The position numbers and the translations under genes were made by a program. 64,000 nucleotides of DNA from Streptomyces sp. Edi2 (lineage in GTDB: Bacteria > Actinomycetota > Actinomycetes > Streptomycetales > Streptomycetaceae). Every line of letters begins with the position of its first letter. Position 1 is the stretch's first letter. The notes below the pieces were generated by a model, which saw nothing but the letters and a program-made list of their open reading frames with translations, had not been told where the DNA came from and searched no databases. The stretch is taken from assembly GCF_040253635.1 (NCBI RefSeq), contig NZ_JBEJGX010000003.1, positions 5,853,501-5,917,500 on the forward strand, in the 5' to 3' direction. Shown piece by piece: positions 57,160 to 64,000 of this stretch.

Positions 57160-58191
57160 ATGACTTCCTCGCCCAGCCCGACGCCCGCCACCACCCCGGG
57201 CGAAGACGCTCCGCGCCGCAGCGATCAGCGCAAGGTCCTGCTCGCCGCCCCCCGTGGCTACTGTGCCGGCGTGGACCGCGCCGTGATCGCTGTCGAGAAG
57301 GCCCTTGAGCAGTACGGCGCCCCCGTTTACGTACGCCACGAGATCGTCCACAACAAGTACGTCGTGAAGACCCTGGAGAAGAAGGGCGCCATCTTCGTCG
57401 ACGAGACGGAGGAGGTGCCCGAGGGCAACATCGTCATCTTCTCCGCGCACGGCGTGGCGCCCGCCGTCCACGACGAGGCCAAGCGCGGCAAGCTCGCCAC
57501 CATCGACGCCACCTGCCCGCTGGTCACCAAGGTCCACAAGGAAGCCGTCCGCTACGCCAAGGAGGACTACGACATCCTCCTGATCGGCCACGAGGGTCAC
57601 GAAGAGGTCATCGGCACCAGCGGTGAGGCGCCCGAGCACATCACGCTGGTCGACGGCCCCGAGGATGTCGGCAATGTCGAGGTCCGCGACCCGGACAAGG
57701 TGGTCTGGCTCTCCCAGACCACCCTCTCGGTCGACGAGACCATGGAGACGGTGGACGCCCTCAAGGGCCGCTACCCCAACCTCCTCTCGCCGCCCAGCGA
57801 CGACATCTGCTACGCCACCCAGAACCGCCAGATCGCGGTGAAGCAGATGGGCGCCCAGGCCGACCTGGTCATCGTCGTCGGCTCCAAGAACTCCTCGAAC
57901 TCCGTGCGCCTGGTCGAGGTGGCGCTGGGCGCGGGCGCCCGCGCCGCCCATCTGGTCGACTACGCCGAGGAGATCGACGAGGCCTGGCTGGAGGGCGTCG
58001 GCACGGTCGGTGTCACCTCCGGCGCCTCCGTCCCTGACGTGCTTGTCCACGGCGTCCTGGACTGGCTCGCCCAGCGCGGCTACGAGGACGTGGAGACCAT
58101 CACGGCCGCCGAGGAGTCCATCCACTTCTCGCTGCCCAAGGAGCTCCGCCGGGACCTGCGCGCCGAGGCCAAGGCGGCAACCGAGGACTGA
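57160..58191 (+). CDS. ispH: 4-hydroxy-3-methylbut-2-enyl diphosphate reductase
   Basis: 343 residues, the last enzyme of the non-mevalonate isoprenoid pathway, with the three cluster cysteines in [19 protein letters not shown] and [11 protein letters not shown], and HGV/HEGHEEV substrate motifs. The second ATG (57160) is preferred because of the -10 box spacing; the first (57151) would lie inside that box. Confidence 0.96.
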   Translation: MTSSPSPTPATTPGEDAPRRSDQRKVLLAAPRGYCAGVDRAVIAVEKALEQYGAPVYVRHEIVHNKYVVKTLEKKGAIFVDETEEVPEGNIVIFSAHGVAPAVHDEAKRGKLATIDATCPLVTKVHKEAVRYAKEDYDILLIGHEGHEEVIGTSGEAPEHITLVDGPEDVGNVEVRDPDKVVWLSQTTLSVDETMETVDALKGRYPNLLSPPSDDICYATQNRQIAVKQMGAQADLVIVVGSKNSSNSVRLVEVALGAGARAAHLVDYAEEIDEAWLEGVGTVGVTSGASVPDVLVHGVLDWLAQRGYEDVETITAAEESIHFSLPKELRRDLRAEAKAATED

Positions 58192-58263
58192 GCCCGCCGC
58201 GTTCGCCGCGCCGTCCGGGCCACCGGTCGGTGCATCCCGGGGGCGGGCCGCCCCGCCGACGCC

Positions 58264-58269
58264 TAGCCT
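58264..58269 (+). promoter_or_regulatory. -10-like box TAGCCT, leaderless start
   Basis: TAGCCT then 6 nt to the ppgK ATG; no ribosome site. Confidence 0.45.
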
Positions 58270-58275
58270 TTTCCC

Positions 58276-59169
58276 ATGAGGGTCTTCGGTGTGGACATCG
58301 GCGGATCGGGCATCAAGGGTGCCCCGGTGGATCTGGAGCGCGGCGAGCTCACGGAGGAGCGCCACAAGGTGCTGACCCCGCATCCGGCCACCCCGGATGC
58401 GGTCGCGGACGGCGTCAGGGAGGTCGTGGACCACTTCGGGTGGTCGGGGCCGGTCGGCGCGACCTTCCCCGGTGTGGTCACCGACGGGACGACCCGTACC
58501 GCCGCCAATGTCGACAAGGGCTGGATCGGGCTCGACGCGGCCGGGCTGCTCACCGCGCGGCTCGGCGGCGAGGCCGGCGGCAGCCCCGTCACGGTGCTCA
58601 ACGACGCCGACGCGGCCGGCCTGGCCGAACTGCGCTTCGGCGCCGGCCGCGGCCGGACCGGCACGGTCATCGTGCTCACCCTCGGCACGGGCATCGGCAG
58701 CGCCCTCTTCACCGACGGCCGCCTGGTGCCCAACTCCGAGCTCGGCCACCTGGAGCTGCACGGCCACGACGCCGAGAAGCGGGCCTCCACCAAGGCCAAG
58801 GAGGACGAGGAGCTGAGCTGGCAGCACTGGGCGCACCGGGTGCAGAAGTACCTCGCCCATGTGGAGATGCTTTTCTCACCCGAGCTGTTCGTGATCGGCG
58901 GCGGGGTGAGCCGCAAGGCGGAGAAGTTCCTGCCGCTGATCGAGGGCGTCAGCGCGGAGATCGTGCCGGCTCAGCTTCAGAACAATGCGGGGATCGTGGG
59001 CGCCGCGATGGCGGCGTACGCCGCTCGGGCTGGCGAGCCACCTGCCGCGGACGGTTCCCCGGCCGCGGCCGCTCCCGCTCGGGCGTCCGCCCCGTCGGCC
59101 GGTCCTGCGGACCGCGCGGTGCGTTCTGCGGTCGACTCGCCGGTCGGCTGGCCCGACGCCGGGCAATGA
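58276..59169 (+). CDS. ppgK: polyphosphate glucokinase (ROK family)
   Basis: 297 residues: phosphate-1 loop [55 protein letters not shown]. Uses polyphosphate and ATP to phosphorylate glucose. The last ~50 residues are Ala/Pro-rich and have no family match; they lie antisense to the end of the convergent DUF6542 gene. Confidence 0.93.
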   Translation: MRVFGVDIGGSGIKGAPVDLERGELTEERHKVLTPHPATPDAVADGVREVVDHFGWSGPVGATFPGVVTDGTTRTAANVDKGWIGLDAAGLLTARLGGEAGGSPVTVLNDADAAGLAELRFGAGRGRTGTVIVLTLGTGIGSALFTDGRLVPNSELGHLELHGHDAEKRASTKAKEDEELSWQHWAHRVQKYLAHVEMLFSPELFVIGGGVSRKAEKFLPLIEGVSAEIVPAQLQNNAGIVGAAMAAYAARAGEPPAADGSPAAAAPARASAPSAGPADRAVRSAVDSPVGWPDAGQ

Positions 59170-59884
59170 TCAGCACCCGGCGGACGATCGCGAGCAGCGC
59201 GCTGATCAGCGTGCCGGTGTAGAGCCAGCCGGCGTTCAGCGCGAGGACGGTGAACACGCCCATCAGCAGCCCGTCGAACCCGCCCGCGCCGCGCTGCAGC
59301 GGCAGCGCACCGAGCGTGAACGCGATCGGCAGCGTGACCGGCGCAATGACCAGGTCGAACGGCCTGACCCAGAGCGCCGCGCCGACCCCGACCAGCACAT
59401 AGAAGACGCCGTACGGGGCCGGTGCGCCGCCGAGCAGCAGCCGGTCCAGGAAGGCGAAGGCCAGCAGCACCAGCGTCGCCAGCAGCCAGCAGCCGAGCCC
59501 GGTGAGCTTGGCCGCCGGCATCCGGCGCCGCAGGACGGGCGGCGGGGACGGCAGCGGGCGCTGCGGACGTGCCCGGTAGACGGTCGCGGACTCCACGCCC
59601 TCCGGTGCGGCAGGGGCGCGTCCCGGGGCAGCCGCCCCGGGCACTCGGGCGGGCGCGCGGAGGGGGCCGGCCGGTGCGGGACCGCGCCCCGCGGCCCGTG
59701 CGACCGCGGGTGCGGATGCCGGTACGGCCGCGAACCCGGAGGCCCGCATCGCGGTGAGGAAATCGTCGTCGGGGTCGGGGGCCACGGCCTCGGCGGGGCG
59801 CGGGAGCCGGGCGTCCTGGCCCGCGGGCGGACGTGCGGACCGCGGCGGGCTGGGCTGGGGGGTGCGCGCTTCGTGTTGCTCCAC
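58949..59884 (-). CDS. DUF6542 family membrane protein
   Basis: 311 residues: ~120 disordered N-terminal residues, then four or so hydrophobic segments ([58 protein letters not shown]) and a basic Arg/Pro-rich tail. The C-terminal ~70 codons overlap ppgK in antisense. No function known. Confidence 0.85.
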   Translation of the reverse strand: MEQHEARTPQPSPPRSARPPAGQDARLPRPAEAVAPDPDDDFLTAMRASGFAAVPASAPAVARAAGRGPAPAGPLRAPARVPGAAAPGRAPAAPEGVESATVYRARPQRPLPSPPPVLRRRMPAAKLTGLGCWLLATLVLLAFAFLDRLLLGGAPAPYGVFYVLVGVGAALWVRPFDLVIAPVTLPIAFTLGALPLQRGAGGFDGLLMGVFTVLALNAGWLYTGTLISALLAIVRRVLIIARRRASRPASRPQNAPRGPQDRPTGRTPERERPRPGNRPRQVARQPERRTPPSRRPRSPHCSEAEPARSPR

Positions 59885-59968
59885 TCGTCAACGGTAGGCC
59901 GCTAAGTGGGATTAACCGGTTACGGGACACGCGCATTGGGCCGAGCCCGTTGCGGATTAGTTCGGCAT

Positions 59969-60057
59969 CCGGAGCCGGGCGGGGGTGCGGCCGGAGCGGG
60001 GCGGGGGTGCGGCCGGAGCGGGACGGGGGTGGGTCCGGAGCCGGGTGGGGGGCGCGG
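59969..60057. repeat. four tandem ~22-bp G-rich repeats
   Basis: Three 22-bp units and one 23-bp unit, each beginning CCGGAGC, in the divergent gap between DUF6542 and ychF. A TAGACT -10-like box for ychF follows at 60096-60101. Confidence 0.9.
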
Positions 60058-60164
60058 CCGGTCCCGGTGGCGGCGGCCCGGCCCCGGCCGCCCCGTAGAC
60101 TGGTGGATCGGCCCTCCCGGGGCCGTGCCCACCCCACCACCTCGCTCGGAAGTCGAGTCGCCAC

Positions 60165-61253
60165 GTGTCGCTCACGATCGGAATCGTCGGTCTGCCGAAT
60201 GTCGGCAAGTCGACCATGTTCAACGCCCTGACCAAGAACGACGTGCTGGCGGCCAACTACCCGTTCGCCACCATCGAGCCGAACGTCGGCGTCGTCGGCG
60301 TCCCCGACACCCGCCTCGCCAAGCTCGCCGAGATCTTCGCCTCGCAGAAGATCCTCCCCGCCACCGTCGACTTCGTCGACATCGCGGGCATCGTCCGTGG
60401 CGCCTCCGAGGGCGAGGGCCTGGGCAACAAGTTCCTCGCGAACATCCGCGAGTCCGATGCGATCTGCCAGGTCATCCGCGCCTTCAAGGACGAGAACGTC
60501 GTCCACGTCGACGGCAAGGTCTCGCCCAAGGACGACATCGAGACCATCAACACCGAGCTGATCCTCGCCGACCTCCAGACCATCGAGAAGGTGCTGCCGC
60601 GTCTCCAGAAGGAGTCGCGCATCAAGAAGGACGTGGCCGCGAAGGTCAAGGCCGTCGAGGAGGCCAAGGCGATCCTGGAGAAGGGCGACACGCTCTTCTC
60701 CGCCGGAATCGTCCAGGGCTCCGGCAACGAAGAGCTCCTGCACGACCTCCACCTCCTCACCACCAAGCCCTTCCTCTACGTCTTCAACGTCGACGAGGAC
60801 GAGCTGACCGACGAGGACTTCAAGAACGATCAGCGGGCCCTGGTCGCCCCCGCCGAGGCCATCTTCCTGAACGCCAAGCTGGAGGCCGACCTCGCCGAGC
60901 TGGACGAGGACGAGGCCCTGGAACTCCTCCAGTCCGTCGGCCAGGAAGAGCCCGGCCTGGCCACCCTCGCCCACGTCGGCTTCAACACCCTCGGCCTGCA
61001 GACCTACTTGACGGCCGGCCCCAAGGAAACCCGCGCCTGGACCATCAAGAGGGGCGCCACCGCCCCCGAGGCCGCCGGAGTCATCCACACCGACTTCCAG
61101 AAGGGCTTCATCAAGGCCGAGATCATCTCCTTCGCCGACCTCGTCGAAACCGGCTCGGTCGCGGACGCCCGCGCCGCGGGCAAGGCCCGCATGGAGGGCA
61201 AGGAGTATGTGATGCAGGACGGGGATGTGGTGGAGTTCCGGTTCAACGTGTAG
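60165..61253 (+). CDS. ychF: redox-regulated ATPase YchF (OLA1-type)
   Basis: A 362-residue Obg-family P-loop protein with Walker A GLPNVGKST, switch DFVDIAGIVRGASEGEGLGN, and the C-terminal TGS-like domain with RAWTIKRGATAPEAAGVIHTDFQKGFIKAE. It prefers ATP to GTP in this family and binds ribosomes. GTG start. Confidence 0.95.
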   Translation: MSLTIGIVGLPNVGKSTMFNALTKNDVLAANYPFATIEPNVGVVGVPDTRLAKLAEIFASQKILPATVDFVDIAGIVRGASEGEGLGNKFLANIRESDAICQVIRAFKDENVVHVDGKVSPKDDIETINTELILADLQTIEKVLPRLQKESRIKKDVAAKVKAVEEAKAILEKGDTLFSAGIVQGSGNEELLHDLHLLTTKPFLYVFNVDEDELTDEDFKNDQRALVAPAEAIFLNAKLEADLAELDEDEALELLQSVGQEEPGLATLAHVGFNTLGLQTYLTAGPKETRAWTIKRGATAPEAAGVIHTDFQKGFIKAEIISFADLVETGSVADARAAGKARMEGKEYVMQDGDVVEFRFNV

Positions 61254-61298
61254 TCGCACGTTTGCCGCAGGCGACCTGAGTTGCCGAATGCGCAGGTC

Positions 61299-61331
61299 AA
61301 AGGGGTCGGACGCAGAGAGTCCGGCCCCTTT
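61299..61331 (+). terminator. terminator after ychF
   Basis: A 13-bp stem with one G-U pair (AAAGGGG...CCCCTTT arms), a 7-nt loop, then a T-rich GTCTTCCTTTTTG. Confidence 0.85.
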
Positions 61332-61387
61332 GTCTTCCTTTTTGTCATCTTCCCGCGCCGCTATGGTGCCGGCCTCGCACCGTGGTC

Positions 61388-61969
61388 TCAGCCGGGCCGG
61401 CCCGGGGTGAGCTCGTCCAGGTCGAGGCTGATCTCGAAGGGCAGGGACCGCTTGAGGGCATGGCGGAAGATCCCGGCCGGTGCGTAGGCCCCGGTCGGCC
61501 GGTCGAGCTCGTAGACGTGCACGGCGGGGACGGAGTCCTCGTCCTCGATGCACCAGTAGTGGGGGATTCCGGCCTCGGCGTACTTGCGCAGCTTGACGGT
61601 GCGGTCGCGGTGGGCGGATTCGGGGGAGACGACCTCGATGACGAGCAGGACGTCCTCCGGGGCGAACCAGGTGCGGTCCGCCTCGTACGGAGCCGTGGTC
61701 AGCAGTAGGTCGGGCTCCGGGCGGTTGCGGGCGTCGAGGCGGATGGTCATCTCCCGCTCGGCCTCGACGCCGCCGAGGGCCTGGTCCATGAGAGCCACGG
61801 TCAGGCCGGTGACGAGACGGCCGCGCCACGACCGCTGCGGGGACATCATGAAGACGAGTGCTCCGTCGATGAGCTCGGTGTGGCGGGGCGCCTCGGGGAG
61901 GCGGTCCAGGTCCTCCGCGAACCAGCCTTCCGCGCGGGGCGGGCGCATCCAGTCGGGCAGTGCGGTCAT
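61388..61969 (-). CDS. Uma2 family protein (PD-(D/E)XK nuclease fold)
   Basis: A 193-residue complete Uma2 (DUF820) protein: HTELIDGALVFMMSPQ, RNRPEPDLLLT, VLLVIEVVSPES and KLRKYAEAGIPHYWCIEDE cover the fold's catalytic core. Streptomyces have many copies, and biochemical function is unproven. It is intact, unlike the copy at 19314. Confidence 0.9.
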   Translation of the reverse strand: MTALPDWMRPPRAEGWFAEDLDRLPEAPRHTELIDGALVFMMSPQRSWRGRLVTGLTVALMDQALGGVEAEREMTIRLDARNRPEPDLLLTTAPYEADRTWFAPEDVLLVIEVVSPESAHRDRTVKLRKYAEAGIPHYWCIEDEDSVPAVHVYELDRPTGAYAPAGIFRHALKRSLPFEISLDLDELTPGRPG

Positions 61970-61975
61970 GGCTCA

Positions 61976-61981
61976 ACCGTA
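61976..61981 (-). promoter_or_regulatory. -10-like box TACGGT, leaderless start
   Basis: Minus-strand TACGGT then 6 nt to the Uma2 ATG, with no ribosome site. Confidence 0.45.
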
Positions 61982-62042
61982 GCGAGTCGGCGGGGTGGGG
62001 GCTACGAGATCATCAACGTCCGAGTGGGGCCTGTCCCTTCGG

Positions 62043-62783
62043 TCAGGACGGCGCGCCGGCCAGGACTTCCACCTTGCCGCTGTCGAGTGAGTAGTACGCG
62101 CCCACCACGGCGAGGCTGCCCTTGGCCACGAGCGGGGCCAGGTCCCGGTTGGAGCGCAGGTTGGCCGCGGTCAGCTTGACCTGGGCGCGGGCCATGGTGT
62201 CGACGGGGTCGCCGCCGCCGCCCTCGCGGACCGTTTGTTCGTACGCCGGCCGCAGGGCCCTGGCGATTGCCTCCAGGTTGCCGGGCAGGGGCTTGCCGTC
62301 GCGGAGGGACTTGTAGGCCGCCTCGACGGCGCCGCAGCGCTGGTGCCCGAGGACCACGATGAGCGGGGTGCCGCTCGTCATGGGGCCGTACTCCACGGAG
62401 CCGGTGACGACCGGGCCGACGGCCTCCCCGCCGGTGCGCATCACGTAGAGGTCGCCCAGGCCGGTGTCGAAGAGGAGCTCGGGCGGTACCCGGGAGTCGA
62501 TGCAGGAGAGGATCGAGCCGAAGGGCACCTGCTTCTGGGCCACGAATTCGCGCCGGCTCGGGTCCCGGTCGGGGTGCTGGAGGTCTCCGCTCACCCAGCG
62601 GGCGTTGCCGTCCATCAGCCGGTCGAACGCCGCGGCGGGCGTGGTCGGCCGTGGTGACGGTGAGGGCGATGCCTCGTCCGCCACCGGGGCGGCGCCGGTC
62701 GAGGCGCAGCCCGCCAGCGTGGCGGCTGCCGCGACGCCGCCGGCGAGCACCGCTCTGCGATCCGGATGTCCCGCTGCGTCCAT
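62043..62783 (-). CDS. exported beta-carbonic anhydrase lipoprotein
   Basis: 246 residues: twin-Arg start (DRRAVLAGG), hydrophobic core and lipobox LAGC with Cys26, a Ser/Pro linker, then a beta-carbonic anhydrase domain with zinc ligands Cys94 (SCIDSR), His147 and Cys150 (LGHQRCGAV). Most beta-class enzymes are cytosolic; here the signal directs the enzyme to the outer membrane face, probably by Tat. AGGAG 7-8 nt before the ATG. Confidence 0.92.
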   Translation of the reverse strand: MDAAGHPDRRAVLAGGVAAAATLAGCASTGAAPVADEASPSPSPRPTTPAAAFDRLMDGNARWVSGDLQHPDRDPSRREFVAQKQVPFGSILSCIDSRVPPELLFDTGLGDLYVMRTGGEAVGPVVTGSVEYGPMTSGTPLIVVLGHQRCGAVEAAYKSLRDGKPLPGNLEAIARALRPAYEQTVREGGGGDPVDTMARAQVKLTAANLRSNRDLAPLVAKGSLAVVGAYYSLDSGKVEVLAGAPS

Positions 62784-63154
62784 GGGCCGTTCTCCTCTGT
62801 CCGCCAAGATGCTTCCGTACGTGGTGACCGGGGCGATTGTGCGGCGCGGGGGCGGCGGGCGGCGGCAGGCGCAAGCGGGCGGGGGCCGCTTTGCCACCGA
62901 CGGCCCACAGGAATCGGCCGGGACGGCGGCGCGAGCGCTGAAGACGCCGAGGCCGCCGCGTAGCATCGAGATGAGGTGAAAGGGGGACAAGGTGCGCTAA
63001 AGGGGTGGTGCGGTCGAGGGGGCGGCATGGTGTGGGGGTGTGCGTCATGCCGTGGTCGGCGGGCCCCGGGTGGGGGAGTCGCATCGGGCTTCCGGAGAGG
63101 CGCACCGCGCTCCGGGAGGGGCGCACCGTACTCCGGCGTCAGGAAGAGGCGGCG

Positions 63155-64000
63155 ATGGGCGAGCAGATCCCGGCGGGCCCGGATCCGGCGCGGCAGGAGG
63201 AGTTCGCCGGGCGGATGCTCCAGGTGCTGAACGACGCCTGTCTGGGGCATTTGTGCAGTCTTGGCCACCGTGCCGGGCTGTTCGACGTGATGTCGGGCCT
63301 GCCGCCGGCGACCAGCGCGCAGATCGCCGAGGCGGCCGGGCTGGACGAGCGCTATGTGCAGGAGTGGCTGGGCGGGATGACCGTCGGGGGCGTGGTCGAG
63401 TACGCGCCCGAGGACGGGTGCTACCGGCTGCCGCCCGAGCACGCCGCCGTGCTGTCCCGGGCCGCGGGGCCGGACAACATGGCAGCCTTCATGCAGTACT
63501 TGGCGATGATGGGTGACGTCGAGGACGAGGTCCTTGCGGCGTTCCGGGCCGGCGGCGGGGTGCCGTACTCCTCGTATCCCCGCTTCCAGGACGTGCAGGC
63601 CGAGGAGACGGCGCGGGTGTACGACGCCGCGCTGACCGGCACGATCGTGCCGCTGGTGCCGGGGCTCACGGCCAACTGCACTCCGGGGTCGACGTCTTGG
63701 ACATCGGCACCGGACAGGGGCATGCCGTCAATCTGCTGGCGCGCGCCTTCCCCGGAAGCCGGTTCGTGGGGAGGGACATCTCCGCCGCGGGCATCGCCAC
63801 GGCACGGGCCGAGGCCGCGCGGTGGGGGCTGGGCAACGCCCGCTTCGAGGTGGCCGATACGGCCGAACTCACCGGCTCCTACGACCTGATCACGGCCTTC
63901 GACGTGATCCACGACCTGGCCCGTCCGGCGCGCACGCTGGCCGCCGTCGCGAACGGGCTGCGGGACGACGGGGTCTTCCTGATGGGCGACATCGCGGCCT
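63155..64000 (+). pseudogene. class I methyltransferase with winged-helix N-terminus, frameshifted, runs off window
   Basis: The N-terminal Rv2258c-like winged-helix part (VLNDACLGHLCSLGHRAGLFDVMSGLPPATSAQIAEAAG) is in the starting frame. At ~63672 the frame breaks: the SAM-binding part (GVDVLDIGTGQGHAVNLLARAFPG ... DLITAFDVIHDLARPA) continues in another frame, as if one G were missing after GCCAA. The 3' end lies outside the window. The ATG at 63155 has GGAAGAGG upstream. Either decayed or a sequencing error. The gap 62784-63154 shows nothing else. Confidence 0.8.

Noticed and set aside
55402..58860. 1152-codon open frame on the minus strand
   Set aside because: Antisense shadow of ispH and others; high GC suppresses stops. 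Composition is Gly/Arg-rich with no domain, and real genes occupy the region.
58977..61976. 999-codon open frame on the minus strand
   Set aside because: Shadow across ychF and DUF6542; no recognisable domain.

Overview
The window comes from a high-GC actinomycete, almost certainly a Streptomyces. Codon third positions are nearly all G or C and GTG starts are common. The gene set is typical of the genus: WhiB, OxyR-AhpCD, a Scr1/DUF397 pair, DUF1707, DUF4245, a PIN-PhoH fusion and SpoIIE-type phosphatases. From memory, the order fumC - class I fumarase - DUF1707 - whiB-like - glpX - DUF4245 - nitroreductase - xseB/xseA - ispH - ppgK - ychF matches conserved chromosomal core of Streptomyces. 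I see no rRNA, tRNA, CRISPR array, prophage or intact insertion sequence.

Region 1 (1-9.9 kb) is a Tad/Flp pilus locus: a CpaE/TadZ-like ATPase cut by the window edge, two TadE-like pseudopilins, CpaF, TadB, TadC, a 54-residue Flp prepilin, a TadG-like protein with a collagen-like Gly-X-Y tail, a lipoprotein, an OmpA-domain protein, a DUF192 protein and a prepilin peptidase. Region 2 (10.2-17 kb) holds an aldo-keto reductase, a cis-prenyltransferase, PIN-PhoH, a secreted SLT-type lytic transglycosylase with a long structured leader, and an AI-2E/PerM-family transporter. Region 3 (17-19.3 kb) is the oxidative-stress unit ahpC-ahpD with divergent oxyR.

Region 4 (19.3-26.8 kb) is a tandem pair of paralogous FtsX-type ABC exporters with one PadR regulator. 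The inverted repeat TATAC-N7-GTATA lies in front of both units. Region 5 (27-36 kb) has an RHH protein plus SPFH protein, a class A penicillin-binding protein, a monofunctional catalase, a GAF/SpoIIE/HATPase phosphatase and a methyltransferase.

Region 6 (36-47.2 kb) is accessory. It has DUF402, class II fumarase, a DUF397 gene whose Scr1-like XRE partner is frameshifted, three small ORFs, a secreted four-cysteine protein in an AT-richer patch, an 8-bp tandem repeat, a TetR operon under a double palindromic operator, and a minus-strand run of six very small genes around an XRE regulator. Region 7 (47.4-64 kb) returns to housekeeping genes: class I fumarase, DUF1707/LiaF-like protein, WhiB-family protein, GlpX, DUF4245, nitroreductase, XseA-XseB, an APC permease, IspH, polyphosphate glucokinase overlapping a DUF6542 gene antisense, YchF, a Uma2 protein, an exported beta-carbonic anhydrase, and a frameshifted methyltransferase running off the end.

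Two themes cut across regions. Several genes carry a TAnnnT -10-like box 6-7 nt before their start codon, which suggests leaderless mRNAs. Two genes (around 39375 and 63672) are broken by what looks like the same kind of one-base deletion, so either true decay or sequencing error is possible.
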